From Abelmoschus esculentus (lineage: Eukaryota; Streptophyta; Magnoliopsida; Malvales; Malvaceae), in NCBI GenBank assembly GCA_035048815.1, contig JAUCBN010000042.1:6200001-6264000 (forward strand): 64,000 bases of DNA, written 5' to 3'. Made by a program: the position numbers and the translations under genes. Shown piece by piece: positions 32,657-46,236 of the stretch (positions within the stretch are counted from its first letter, which is position 1; each line of letters begins with the position of its first letter). The notes under the pieces are model-generated. The model saw nothing but the letters and a program-made list of their open reading frames with translations, searched no databases and had not been told where the DNA came from.

Positions 32657-35600
32657 TATTTATTTATTTATTTTTGTTTTCCTCTATTTTTATTATTATT
32701 AATTGTATTATATAAATAGAATTTATAAATAAATATAAAAACCCATTAATAGAATATATAAATATATTCCTTTTTAATTCCTGTACTTTCAGGCCAAATA
32801 AGGTCTGATTCCATTATTCAGTACATTTACAAGCCCAGTAAAACAATCCAAGTAATTTTAATTACAGAATCATATTTTGAGCCCAAACCGGATAATCCTA
32901 ATTAATAAAACCCTAAGTGACGCCTCTTATTTCTTGCGTAGCCGAATCTAGACCATTAAATTCAGATTTAACGGTCACAATTACACCAAGGAAGACTTCA
33001 AAAGCTTCACATGTTGCACACATGACCCGTTAGTTGCCCCATGCGCTCCGATCCAATCGCCAGACGATGCTTCAGCTCCACCATGGATCTATACTCGGTG
33101 ATCCAACAGCCACGTCGCCGTCCTTTCCCTCTGGTCACAATTACACCAAGGACAAATAGATGTATCAAATCTGTACAAAATTACAGAAATCACAAGGCTA
33201 TAAAATAAAGAATTTCCAGAATGCATCGACAAAAATTCTAGCAAAATCAGAGATGACATAACTAAATTTCAGAGCAGATGTACAAACAAGAATAGCATAA
33301 CCAATAGGAGATTTAAGATCTTTTTCCCTTTTCTATTTTCTTGTAAATTCGATTATAAAACCGAAATCACAACATGTAATCGGGAGTTTTTTTCCTACAT
33401 TCAATCAATAAAAAACAATCTTTTGAGGTATAATCTATGATTCCTTTCTTGCATGTACCAAAATAAACGGAAAAATTAGTTTAGATTTGTTTTACCTTTG
33501 AATAAGGCTTGCCATCATGATCGTTTAGGTCGAATCCCTCCTCTCTTCTCCTTTCCGGTGAAAAGCCTAAAGCCTTTACGTCGCCGGATGAATCAAATTG
33601 TTAGGAAGGGATTTCGATCGTCAAAGAGTGATTTTTGATTTCTTTTTTCTAAAAAAGGTTTTGTTTCTTGTGTTTTAGTAAAATTCGGGGTTGAATAAGG
33701 ATTTAGATCTGCGAAAAGGAATTAAAAAAAAATTAGGCGTTTTCGGTTCGTCGTCCGCTACTAGCAACGATCAATGTGTGGTGGTTTTCGAATACTATGG
33801 TCGAATTCTGTAAATTCCCAGAAGAACATTCGGTGTTCTTGACGAATTCGAGATTTTCAGATGAAGGTTGAGAGGATTTGGGGTTGTTATTTCTTTCGAT
33901 TTAAGGAAAATGAAAAAGTAGAAGCCGGTTTAAAATCTTTTTATGTTTTATATTCGGTGAAAAAAATTAAAAATGGTTTATATTATTTTAAATCCCTCCG
34001 TCCTATAATTATTAGCTCAGAAGTCCCCGTATTTTCCCCATGTTACAATCTGGTCCCTGAATTAAATTCTCCTTTTATTCTGATTTTGTTTTAAACTTTT
34101 CGTTTACTTTCATTTTAATCCTTTTTCGTTTTTAAATTGATTCATTTGTTTATTTTTTTTTCAATTTTAGTCTCCATTTTTAAATAGCTTTGTGTTTCTT
34201 TCTATTTAGTAACTTGAATTTTATTTTCCTTTCAATCTAGTCCTCTTCATTACTTTTTATATTACTTTAATCTCTTTTAAGTTTTTTTTTTTATTTTAGC
34301 CTTTATTTTATTTACTTATATATTTATGCTTTTATTTATTTTTCTATTATTTTTTTTATTTATTTACCTTCATGTCACACGTACTTTTATATGCATGTTT
34401 GTATTTTTATTATTGTTTTATTTAATTGTCATCTAATGTAACATAACTAATTAATTTAATCAATGTGATATCTTTTTATTAGGTCGTAACGAGCTCGAAA
34501 TCAAACATAGTGGTGGCGGTGTATGCATATACCTTCAAATAAAGAGACTTTTAAAATATGCTCAAATTTATCATCAAATTTTAATTTAAATATCACTTTA
34601 ATTTAAAAATTTTAAAATTAATTGAGCGATAATTTTGTAAATATGTTAATTTTTTGGTGATTTTAAACGCTAACATCGTTTTTAGTTGTAACCGACTCTC
34701 GAACCCGTTTTCCGGTGTATGCATTTACTTTCTAATCTCTGATTTTTCGGTGTACGGTCTATCAAAGTGATCGGTAGCGACTCCAACCAATTTTTCAAAC
34801 CGTTTTCAAAAACATTCCAATTATTTTTTTCAATTTTTAATTGTTTTCCAATATTTTTTTATAATTGTTTTCCAGTACCCAAATTTTTAATTTTATCTTC
34901 CCAATTTTAATTTTTAATGACCCTTTTTATTTTAGGTCTTTTCTAAATCATAAATTCTTAATATTTTTAAATTCTCAATTTTTAAGAATTCATCATTTCA
35001 AATCACTAATTTTCCAAATTAACAAATTCTCAATATTTTATGAATCCCTAATTTTCTTTTTTTCAATTTTTAATTTTTAACTCAAATTTCTTAGTTTTTA
35101 AATTCTTAATTTTTCATTTTCTAATTTTTTATTTTTTAAATTCTTAATTTCTCATTTTTCAAATTTTCAAAATAACGATATTTTATTACACTTATCGATT
35201 TTCTTTTAAAAGGTCGCTGCAATGTTAATATTTTCACCTGTATACATTAAATTTTCTAATGATAAAAAAAGACGACTAACTTTATCGTATACAATTAATG
35301 AATTCCTTAGAAATTTTTTAAAAGGCAAAAATAAATAAAATTAAACTACTAAGAACCCACGTCATATCATCAGTTTTTTCAATATTAAAAAAAATAAACC
35401 ACTAAAATATAACTTTAACATTAAACTTCATGAAGCAAAACTAAGCATGTTGACGTTAGCTATATATATAGACCTAGTTAGAGTATAAGCTTATGTTTGT
35501 TATCAATGTGAGATTCTTGAAGATAAACTATAAGTAACAAATGCTTTAGCTACAAGACTTCTACGTTAATAATAAATGAAGTCTTACACACTAGCATGAC

Positions 35601-36117
35601 CTATATAAACAGATGTGAACAACATCCTTTTTGTGCAAAACAAAGAGTTAAATACTAGAGTTAATTCTTAATAGTTTAATTTTTTAATTTTTGTTTTTCA
35701 ATATATTGAAGATTCAAATTGGGTTCCTAATATTTTATTTTTTATTTTTATAAAAAAATTAACTGGAATTGCACGGTGAATTTTAATTAACAATTATTAA
35801 ACATTTTTAATACATTTAATCAAGTTAAAATATGGAGAGAAAAAACTTTTTCATGCATGATGAGTCTAAAAAAGTTGAAAATAATATTTTATTCAAATTT
35901 TTGTTGCATGTATAACAAATTCATCTCAATGGATTAATAAATAGTGTTAATCCGGAAAATATAAAACTTTAGGTGCTACTTTAGAAAATTTAGGATGTAA
36001 AAGCTATTTTGGAGTTAACCCCTAAGTTAGAATTGCTGGTATTACTTCAAGGCTGACAAGCTAATTGTTGTCCATGGTTCTACAGATTATATTGAGGGTT
36101 AAACATTTTCTACGTCG
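32657..36117. other. Non-coding AT-rich DNA with possible LTR-like debris
   Basis: A 20-bp direct repeat GGTCACAATTACACCAAGGA occurs at 32973 and 33134. The segment 33500..34780 has the texture of a plant Ty3 LTR (a GC-rich leader-like part, T-rich tracts, and a GGTAGCGACTCC near 34770 that recalls a Tat/Ogre LTR junction), but I find no paired LTR or coding region. 34860..35160 is low-complexity, built from AATTTTTAATTT-like words. No gene is recognised. Confidence 0.35.
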
Positions 36118-36125
36118 GTATCACT
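36118..36125. repeat. Left target-site duplication of hAT element (GTATCACT)
   Basis: It is identical to 37870..37877 on the far side of the element. Confidence 0.9.
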
Positions 36126-37869
36126 AGGGACGTAAAAATAGTTATTCATCTGGGTTTTAGGTCGGGTACTGTCAGATCGGGTAAAATTAAATAAAAGCCA
36201 TTTTAGGTTGATTTGATGTTTTGATTCGATTTGGATTTGGTGCAGGTCCATTTCAGATCGGATTTATTTTAGGTCAGGTTTATTTCAGGTCGGATTCATT
36301 TCAAGTCGGGTTTATTTCAGATCGAGTACAAACGGTTTAGGTCCAAATTAGATAACTGACAGATTATTTTAGATCGGATAGATTTTAAGTCAGGTTCATT
36401 TCAATTCGGTTGTATTTCAGGTCGGATTCATTTCAAGTCGATTTTATTTTAGGTCAAATTAATTCGGCTTTTAAATTTATATTAATTAAAATTATTAAGT
36501 TTAAGTTTAGTATAAATAATTAATTAAATAATAATCGATACACATTGAGTTAAATGATTGGTTATTCATTTCGAATAAGTATGCATTTATATGTATACAT
36601 TAATATATGTATATGCACATATATTAGTGTATATATTAATATATGTACATTAATATGTGTATACTTAGAGTTGTGTCAAATGAATATCTAAATCTAATAT
36701 TTTTTTTATACTTTAATTGATTATATCTAATCAAAATTTATTATTTGATTATATGTTGTAGTAATAATCCTCCAAAATTTACTATATATATTAATTCCCT
36801 CCAAATTTTTATTTTTTTTCTTTCTCTTTTTTATGTAATAATCAAAACTTATTTCTAATTCTCTCTAAAGGTTTGACAACTTATATCTCTCTAAAAATTT
36901 TACACTAAAAGTAAAATAATCTCAAATTTAAAAAATTAGTGACTTATTTCTTTCCAAAATTTTGTCTTTTCACTTTTTTTTATCAATTGACTTTTTTTAT
37001 CAATTGTTTTGGTTTAATTTAGTTGAATCATAATTTAGATTAATTTAATAGAAATCTATTTTTGATTTTAGAATTCTTTTAATTATGTTTGTAATTTATG
37101 TTTTTATATTATAATTTAGTTTAATTAATCTTAAGTTTAATGAGTTAATTTAATTTAATTAAATATTAATTTAAAATTAAAATATTTAATAAAATATTAA
37201 TTTAAATTTATAATTAAAATTAAATTATTAAAACTAAATAAAATAATAAATTAATTTAATTAAATATGTAATACTAAATTTAAATATTAATTCCTAAATT
37301 AATTTTCATGTCTAATTTTATTTTTTAAGTCTAATTATATTTACTATATTTTAAATTTATCAAATTATAGATATATTTAGTTATATATCATGTAAATTTT
37401 AAGTCTTACTAATATTAGTTAAAGTCAATAATTAGGTTGGGTTCAAAACAAGTCGTGTCATCCAACAGGTCGGGTTCAAAATAAGTCGTGTCATTTAATA
37501 GGTCGGATTCAAAACAAGTCATGTCATTTAACAGGTCGGGTTCAAAACAAGTCGGGTAAAATCAGGTCGCGGGTCGATTCATTCGAGTAATATCGGTCAT
37601 ATGCTAGGTCAAACTTGGGTTCAGGTTCGCTTCAGTCGGATGCAGGTCGGGTTTCGGGTCCATAGTAACAGGTTAAAATCGGGTTCGGGTCATTCTCGGT
37701 TGGATACAGTTCGGATTCGGTTACTACAATAATAAGTTCAACTCGAGTTTAGGTCAACAATAGTCGGATACAGATCGAGTTCGGGTAATTACATCCCGGG
37801 TCAAACCAAATTATGACTTGAATAAATTTCAATCGGGTTTTCGGCTTGGATCAACTTTTTACATCCTAA
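36126..37869. mobile_element. Non-autonomous hAT-superfamily element (1744 bp)
   Basis: The element is flanked by a perfect 8-bp duplication GTATCACT, the hallmark of hAT insertion. Ends AGGGACGTAAAAA and, in reverse complement, TTAGGATGTAAAAA are short inverted repeats. There is no transposase-like frame. The interior holds many GGTCGGGTT-type words near both ends and an AT-rich centre. This composition fits a widespread class of plant hAT derivatives. Confidence 0.82.
37438..37556. repeat. 33-bp tandem repeat (about 3.5 units) in the hAT element
   Basis: Units begin GGGTTCAAAACAAGTCGTG and end AACAGGTC, with a period of 33 bp and a few substitutions. A looser ~18-20 bp ATTTCAGGTCGGATT-type array lies at 36236..36455 at the other end. 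Confidence 0.85.
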
Positions 37870-37877
37870 GTATCACT

Positions 37878-38680
37878 GCAGTGTGAAAATCATACCGCAT
37901 CACCGAAAAAAATTTAAGTGTAGTAATAAAATATATTATTTTTTAAAAAATATAAATTTTAATCTTAAAAATGATATTATTAAAAAACCGCGAATTCTCA
38001 ACATGGATGATAAAAAAAATCACACAATCCATCGATATTTTTACTTTCAACCCATCCCGGGTCTCTGTTCTGGTCTTAAAACGTCCATTTTGTTTGAATG
38101 CAACATTGTTCTAGCTAGTATGTTACCTTATAGGGCATCCATTCACGAGTTACTGGGCTGATTGATAGAATAAGTTGATACCCTGCAGCTAATAAATGGA
38201 AACCGATTAAAACCATCTAATTGCAGAATATATGGCGTAAATGAACCTTGTTAAATTTGAGTAATAATAAATTTGATTTTACACGTTAATATTTATAGAT
38301 AAGTTTGAGATTGAATAACTTTAACAAGTATGGAAAATTTGAGTATGACTCGGCTCGTTAAGAATTCGATTCTAATTTAAGTTTAATTTGAGTCTAATTA
38401 AGTCAAGTGTTGACCGATTTTTGGTCGTGTTGAACTCGAGTAACTCATCATTTATCACGTATCAATTGTGTAAACTCAAGATTATTAATTTTAAGCTATA
38501 GGGTGTTAGTTTAAGGTTTATATATTTAAGTTATTGGGTTTAGAATTTAAGAACTTAATTTAGGATTTTAAATTATAAAAATTAAAAATAATAATATATT
38601 ATATTTTCGATTAGTCCATAAGCTTTTCGAGTTGGGTATTAAGTAGTTCAACTCGATTTATTAAAAACTTGAGTCTATTC
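37878..38680. other. AT-rich intergenic DNA, no gene recognised
   Basis: A 92-codon open frame (37883..38161) has no known motif. Words such as GACTCGGCTCGTTAAG near 38346 look like an older DNA-transposon derivative into which the next LTR is inserted. Confidence 0.4.
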
Positions 38681-40313
38681 TGTCATGACCATTTTAGCCT
38701 GACGATTATCTTAAAAATTGATATTTTGCTATTTAATTCTTAAAATCTTGAAAATTAGAGTTTTAGGTTAAATTGAATATTATATAAAATTACAGAACCC
38801 TCGTCTCCAATACACAGTCCATTCTATACACACAAAGCAACATATCCAAAAAATTTAAGTTAGTGTTTGGAGTTTTGTAATTTAAGATGAGGGTTCGAAT
38901 AAATCTCTAAAGATATAAAATAAACTATCAAACTATAAAATCAAGTTTAATACCTAATATGTGAAATTGTGGCTAATGGCTTATTAATTAATGCTTGGCT
39001 TGATGGCATTATATTTTTTTTAAGAATTCATGGTGGATCGGATAATGAATAATCTAACGAGAATCATATAAATAAACTAATAGTCTAACGAGAATCATAT
39101 AAATAGGCCAATAGTTTTGACATGTTGAATCTTATTTATTGATGAGTGCTTTGGGCATTAGTGTTGATACTATTAGATGCTCCTTATCTCTTGGCATGAT
39201 GTATGGGCTGTTCGGGAGACCATATGTTGCTTATGTTGTGTAAAAAGGAATTTGAATATCCTAGAGTCAATGCTTGGGCACTTAATCAAGGGATGTGGAC
39301 TTTGGACTATGTGAGCGAGTATGTTCGACGTATTCACTGACTATGTGATCGAGATACAGTTCGAACCTATCCGTGACTATGATGATCCGACTAAGAGAAA
39401 ATAACTTTATGGACTGTGTGAGTATCAAGCAACTCGAAGGACTATGTGAACTCGAGTGACCTGATAGGCTATGTTAACTCAGGGATGGACAATTTGTGGC
39501 TATGTTGATCTAAGTATATCTTAGGTGTATCTGTAGATATGTTGATCCGGATATGGTCCAACCAGATGGTTATGTAACCACGAGAAAACCGACGGCTATG
39601 TTAGCACAAGTATAGTTAGACTACAATTGACTTATAGGTATGGATGTTGTTTGGATTAATGATTGATGACTTTTATACCCTAAGATGTGTGAATTGGGTA
39701 AGATACTTATAACTCGGTGGACTGTGTGAACTTGAATAACTCGATGGGCTATGTGACACCAAGTAGGTAAGTATGGTATGACACTAAATCTTCCTGTATA
39801 ATATAATTTTGGGATAAAATAAATTGAGAACTCTAACTTAGGTAGGCTAGGAGGTGAACCTTAGTTTAGAAGCCTTTTTGTATACTCTTGACTATCTTAT
39901 GTTTTTATGACATTCATGAATTACGATGGAGTAGAAATATACCATTGAGCTTTGTTATAGCTCAACATGCGAATATGTGGTGTTTTCTGTGTGTAAGGGA
40001 CATGTAGCTTTGGAGGAGCACATCGAGGATGACTTCCCAACATCGAAGCCATGAAATAGTATAATATTTGATCTTTTAATTGTATTCATAGGACCTTAGA
40101 AATTGAGTTTGTATCTTGATTTTGGTTTTACTTTGGGTTTGTTGATGTATTTTAAATGGATCTCATATCTTGTAAACACTTTTGTTTTATTTGATTTACA
40201 TGGATTTATGAAATATGACATTTTAGAAATTTTGAAATACATGTTTTAAAAAATATTGATGGGTTAGTTTTAGGTGATCCGAATGTGATACTTCGGATCG
40301 GGATCGGGTGTTA
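38681..40313 (+). repeat. Probable solo LTR of a Ty3 element (~1.63 kb)
   Basis: It opens TGTCATGACC and ends GGATCGGGTGTTA, a pattern common in chromovirus LTRs. Flanks TATTC and TATTT could be a 5-bp duplication with one change. There is no internal region, primer site or PPT. Boundaries and orientation are tentative. Confidence 0.5.
39300..39770. repeat. Degenerate tandem array of GGCTATGTGA-type units in the solo LTR
   Basis: About ten units of 26-37 bp, each opening G(A/G)CTATGTGA, GGCTATGTTA or a variant, run from 39306 to about 39600. Two further units lie at 39718..39768. Confidence 0.7.
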
Positions 40314-41523
40314 TATTTCGAGTTCTTATAAAATTTAATTGTAATAGTTTATCATGTTATAGTACGGTTAAACTCCAATTTAAATGATTTTCTCTACTCA
40401 TATATACGTGTGTGCATGTTTTTCATATATAATATATTTCTTCATGATTTTTTATATCAGCTTATAAGTAGAAAAATTTAAGTGACTTAACTCGAACTTA
40501 AAAATAAATCTAATAATTATTAAAATTTTTAAATTAATCAAATTTTTATTTTAAAATTTAAATTTTATTTATATTTTCGAATCTAACTTAATTTATAAAA
40601 AATTGAATTAAATTAAAAAATATATTTTTTAAATTTTCTCACAGTGAACAAAATTATAACAGTGTATATAAAGAATCTGAATTCCACGACACATTCCCCC
40701 CACCCCAAATTTGGTTCCATCTTCCCCTATTATTTTCTTACACTTCATTTTGCTGTTGGACCAAATTCCAAGCGTCATAAGAACTAGTTGACCCAACTAT
40801 TTCACCCATTCATCTTAGCCGTTCATCCAGCATGATGTATTTCTCATCCGACAAATGTCAAATCTTACAAAATCTGATCCTTCAAGTCATAGATACAGAG
40901 CACGAGGGTTATTAGTGAAGAAGCTTTCCGGTCGGTTCCTTTAACTTGGCCAAACATTTTTTAGACAAAGTTTTACATTATTTTTTGAAAACTAAATTTA
41001 AAAAATAATTATAAAATTTAGTTTAAAATTGAAGTATTAAGTCTTACCAAAATATATTTTTTAAAATATAAAATATAATTTTATATAAAAAATTATAATG
41101 ATTATACTATTTAATAAAAATATAAAATTTTAAATAAATTTTATCAACAAAATGTTAGTACGATCTTATATAAGATTACAAATCCAACAAATAATTTATT
41201 GATATATAATTATGTATTGAATAAAATTATACATTTTATAATTATAAAATAAATATATTATGCGATAATAAATTAAAATTAAAATTTAAAAAATACGGAA
41301 CATAAAAAGTTGATTTGTAACTTTTATATTTGAGTTGAAAAATATTTTTTAAACGTATTTTTTTCTCGAAAAATTATTTGTTTAGCGTTCTTTATTACTC
41401 CAAAAATGATTTTTTACAAAAAAAAATCCTTATTTGTTTTGAATCCTTACTACTTTACATTTTCTTTAGGAAAATATTTTATTCACGAAATATAAAATTA
41501 TTTATGTCATTTTACATATTATG
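40314..41523. other. AT-rich intergenic DNA, no gene recognised
   Basis: The only less AT-rich part, 40680..40950, includes a CCCCCCACCCC tract but no credible frame. Confidence 0.4.
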
Positions 41524-41542
41524 AAAAATATTATATTATTTT
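41524..41542. repeat. Left target-site duplication of LINE (19 bp)
   Basis: AAAAATATTATATTATTTT is repeated exactly at 46260..46278. Confidence 0.9.
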
Positions 41543-41559
41543 TTTTGAATAAGCTTTGT

Positions 41560-44500
41560 AATTCATTAATAAAAAAAAAACAGTAAAAATCGGTACTCAT
41601 TTACAAACTAAACTCCCAAGCAACTAATAAACATCCTGTACATTTCGTATCCTAATATTTTTATGATGTAAACGAATGCGTATAATATCCTTTAGACAAT
41701 CAAACAACTGAGTGCAGGACCTCTGTACTCCTCGAAAAACCCTACAGTTACGTTCTTCTCATATCAAATATAGAGAAGCCTGCCATGCAAGTCGACCGAT
41801 CAAAGCGGCAACTAACCTTGTTTTGAACCTGGACACCACCCAAGAGAGCTCCTCAGGCCAGTTCAAGACCTCTCGACGTATGTCGCAGCAACATAGACTC
41901 AATCTTCAAAACTGCTTAGAAGATGGACAATCAAAGAATAAATGGTCTCTGGATTCAACTGAACCATTACATAAAATACAACCTTCCTTATCAACTATCC
42001 CTATTAGAGCCAACCGTATCCTCGTAGGAAGCCTGTCCAAAATTGTCATCCACGTAATCATCATATGCTTAGGGATATGCATGCCAAACCATACCACTTT
42101 ATGTCATGCTACTACTTCCCTAGATTCACGGATGCTACTCCAGATTTCCCTTGTGGGGAGACTTCTGCCTGCAGCTGAGACCGACACTACCACATTTTTT
42201 TAACTTGAGAAGTTTCTTGAACAACCAACTGAAGTGTTGTTTACTGTCCATAGTCCAGAAATTCTCTTGCTTGATTACATACAATTTAATCCAAGCAATC
42301 TAAAGTGTATCCTTCCCAAAAGTAATTTGCTGCATCAAACCTACCATGCAAGCCATATTCCACTCATGCAAGTTCTTCAGCCCTAAGCCCCCTTCACTCT
42401 TAGGAAGACAAATGTGCTTCCAACTTATGCAGGAACTCGCAGCAGACTTATTCTCTCTTTTCCAAAAATATTAGAAACATAACGACTCAATCTCTTTTAA
42501 GACACCCTTTGGAAGAACTACTTGCACACACCAGAAGTTAGCCATGTTGTATAACACTGACCTTATGAGTTGCATTCTCCCAGCATAACTCAAGTGCCTC
42601 CATTCCCAACTATTCATTCGTGCTTTGATCTTGTCAATAAGCATAGCGCAATCCTTTCGACTAAGCTTTCTTGTAATCAATGGAAGCCCTAAATACCCCA
42701 CAGGCAACATACCAAGCCTAAACTCAGTAGCCGTCGACATTTCTTCAACTTTATGGATCGAGACCCATGAGAAGAAAATCTCAGTCTTGGAAGCATTTAA
42801 TCTCAATCTTGAGATCTCATAAAATTTTTCCAGAATACACTTTACTCCCAAAACCGAATCCAATTTTCTTTTACAAAACATCAAGAGATCATCCGTGAAG
42901 CATAAATGAGTTAAGCCAAGCTTCTTACATTTAAGATGAAACTAGAAAATATCCTTAGTCGTCGCAGCATCAAGCATTCTAGATAGCATATTCATTGCCA
43001 AAACAAACAAGCAAGGGGAAAGAGGGTCACCTTGCCAAACACCCCTCATCCCTTTAAAGTATCCAACTAAACTTCCATTAAGCCAGATAGAGAATCTTGA
43101 TCCAGTAAAACATGCTTTGATCCATTCCCTGAACTGCAAAGGCAAACCCAAAGCTTCTAAAACCTGCAAAAGAAACTTCTAATGAACTGAATCAAAAGCC
43201 TTCTGAAGATCCACTTTTAGAGCATATCGAGGTGAAAGCCCCCTCCTCTTGTACCCTCATACAATTTCTTGAGCAAGTAGTATGTTATCAATGATACTTT
43301 TACCTTGAATAAAGTTTGATTGATTCTCAGCTATCATGACAGAGAACAACCTCGAAAGCCTAGACACCAATATCTTTGTAATAGACTTATACACAACCTA
43401 GCAGCAAGCAATAGGAAGAAAATCCTTTGCTAGAGAAGCATTCAAAGTCTTTGGAACCAAAGCAATCGTGGTAGCGTTAAAAGCTGGTAACATCTCAGAA
43501 GAGAGGAAAAAATACTTAACAGCAGCACAATAATCATCCCTCACAATTGGCCAAACAGCTTGAAAAAAATCAACAGTATACTCATCTGGACCAGGAGCTT
43601 TATCCCTTTCTTGTCCAAACACTGCACCCTTAACCTCCTCTAAAGTGACTTCTCTAGTTAGACTCTCCACCTCAGAAGGTGCAAAATCCAAAAGCTCTTG
43701 AAGTAACTACAAATTACATCCAGAAACATTGTCATCTTCAGAACCAATCTGCTTCGTATAGAACCTTATCAATTTCTCAAATAAACTATCAAAGCTTTCC
43801 AACCGATTCCCACTATCATCATATAAAACTCTAATCATATTTTTCTTTTTCCTTGATGCGACAGCTACATGAAAGAATTTGGTTCCTTAATCACCATCCT
43901 GAAGCCAACTAACCCTAGCCTTTTGTTGGCAAAAAGACAATTTAGCCTTCTCTAAGTTTGCGAATTCCAATTGCAGCTCCTTTTCATGCTCCCAACTAGT
44001 AACAAGATCAGCAAGATTTAATAATTGATGCTCCTCTAACTCCTTTCTCGTAACCCGTACACACTCAGAAAGATGGGCATAACACTTCTCATTCAACTCA
44101 CGCAAAAGACCTTTGAGTCGTTTCAGTTTAAAGAAAAGAATCTTCATTGGATTACCTGAGGCCTCCTCCTTCCAAGAGTGCTTTACAATGTTATTAAAAT
44201 CAGGATGGTGTACCCAAAAATTAAAAAACCGAAAAGGCTTAGGCCTATTCACAAAAACCTCATTGAACTCCCAAGCTATTGCAAGACAATGATCCGAAAT
44301 TCTAGGAGCTAAGAACTCGATAATAGAATTAGGAAACACCACATCCAATACAGAATTAACCAATATTTGATCTAACTTTCGATCCAAATAACCTTCCTTC
44401 TGCTTATTTGTCCATGTAAAAATAGGTCTTGTAAATGGATGATCCAACAATTCACACTTAGTCAAACAATCCTGAAATTCCAACATTTCTGCTGAAACAA

Positions 44501-44966
44501 TAGGACCTAACCTTTCCATTGTTGAACTTTTAACTGCATCAAGCGTAACATTAAAATCACCCCCAACCAGCCAAGGGATTGATAAAGAATCACTGAATTG
44601 CCTTAGCTGATCCCAAAGCATTGGACGCCTTACAACATCATTACTTCCATACACCGCAGTAATGAAAACCTCTCTACCTTGCAAAGCTCCCTTAATAGTT
44701 ATACTTTAATCAGTAATAAGAGATTTCTCAAATCCTAATTCCTTCTTTCATAGCATCCAAATTCGACCATTTTCATATACAAAGTAATTAACACAAAAAT
44801 TCCAAGTATCAACAAAGCTTGAAAGTATAGCATTAGCCTTATTTTCTCACACCCTAGTCTCCAAAAGAAAAACAATATTAACATTCAACTTAATCACACG
44901 CTGCATAACTTTTCTCTGTTTTTGAGGATTGTTAAACCCTCGAACATTCCAAAATATAATTGTCAT
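41560..44966 (-). pseudogene. LINE ORF2: endonuclease–reverse transcriptase, with multiple stops
   Basis: The start MTIIFWNVRGF at 44966 overlaps the ORF1 stop. The APE-like endonuclease has WLVGGDFNVTL, YLDRKLDQILV and PRISDHCLAI. RT has PGPDEYTVDFF, a VWQGDPLSPCLF segment and the catalytic FTDDLL (near 42895). The pieces 44684..43887, 43691..43398, 43169..42942 and 42884..42471 are all in one frame, so these domains are broken mainly by nonsense codons. A later frameshift precedes the zf-RVT-like segment (CILCNGSVESRDHLFFDCP, 42000..41906). Family role: nicks the target DNA and copies the LINE RNA there. Confidence 0.9.
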
Positions 44967-46236
44967 GATATAGAAGGATGACCACCCCTACTCACCACCT
45001 TCTCTATGAAACCTTTTTTCTTAACTTTTAATTCTTGCAAGAGATTAGTAACCCCTGAAGCAGCAACTCTAGGCTTTCTCACCCCCTCAGCTCTAGAAGA
45101 AGTATCCTTATAAGGATCAATAACTCCCAATTTAACCATACGCCCCCTTTCTTTAGACAAAGCATAAACCTTCAAGCCGGGAAACTCCTACTCATCCACA
45201 ACCTCTCATTAGCTTCAGAACCAGAGGAAGCTCCTAGCATCAAAGGCAAAGGACTATCAACCCATACAACTGTCTCAATAAGCCCCTTAGTACCACAAGA
45301 AGCCCCTAAAACCAAAAGCGAAGGACTTGCAACTGCCGCATCAAGTCCTCTAGAACTAGAAGAATTCTCTAGTACAATAGTTTGCCGATCAGAACCAATC
45401 TTTTGCTCAACAACATCTCAATCAGCAATTGACCCATCTTTTATCCGCCATACAGCTTTCATCTTCTGTGAAGCCGGGCAATACTTGGTGATATGCCCAA
45501 AAGTCTTACAATGATCGCAACTAGAAGGCATCCAGGGAACATGTACAGAAACCTTCACTATAGTATGATCCGGTATTTGCACCCAAATCTCACGAGAAAT
45601 TTTAGCACCAACCTACACTTCAATAAAAAACTTAGCAAACTCTAACCTCTTCTTAGATGCTGTTATTCAATCCATGTATAAAGGAACACCCAGAACACTA
45701 GCAATATAACTGATCCCTTTTTGAGAATATGGTTCAAGAGGAACATTATAAAGTTGGACCCAAATCGGTATCCTCGAAAGATCAAAATCCAATTTTCTAA
45801 GATTAGGTTCCCATTTTCTCAAAATTAAGGGCTTATGCTGAATATGCCAAGGGCCATTATCCAGTACCCAAACACGCACAGTAACACTAGAGAAAGAAAA
45901 TACATACAAGTTAGCTCCAGTGAGACTTACCTTTTTCAATGCATCCTTCCCCCATAAAGAAGAAACAATTTTTTCAGAGCACTAAATTTCGGAGCCCCTC
46001 TGATGAACTGACCCACCATCGCAAACCTCCACTCGGAGACTCCCTCATCGAATACTTCAGGTGCCGGATGAACAATCCCAGAATCCTCAACAGGAAAAAG
46101 CTCTAAAGATTGCTCAGATCCATCACCAAACAGCTTCCTCCAATCTATAATCGAACATGCAACTCTAAGACACGATCAAAAGTAAGTAAGAATCAAAGAG
46201 AAACGAAGATCCAGAGAGAAAATCCTTAAACGCCAT
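44963..46236 (-). pseudogene. LINE ORF1: DUF4283-like nucleic-acid-binding protein with CCHC knuckle
   Basis: A possible start MAFKDFLSG lies near 46236. The DUF4283-like part (45939..45667) contains VRVWVLDNGPWHI and SRIPIWVQLYNVP. It is followed by a zinc knuckle CDHCKTFGHITKYC (near 45485..45530), the arrangement of plant L1 ORF1. A basic C-terminal region ends HPSIS-stop at 44963..44965. In-frame stops and a frameshift near 45950 break it. The family protein binds LINE RNA in a ribonucleoprotein. Confidence 0.82.

Noticed and set aside
33993..34025. CCCTCCGTCC near 33995 as a second Stowaway MITE
   Set aside because: Only one end is present; no matching inverted end or flanking TA pair was found.
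33500..34790. Tat/Ogre-type LTR ending near GGTAGCGACTCC
   Set aside because: The texture is suggestive, but no second LTR, PPT or coding region supports it, so it is left as unresolved debris.
37438..37556. CRISPR-like array
   Set aside because: The 33-bp units are contiguous with no spacers; this is a plain tandem repeat inside a hAT element.
37883..38161. 92-residue plus-strand open frame
   Set aside because: No recognisable motif, AT-driven composition, and no supporting neighbours.
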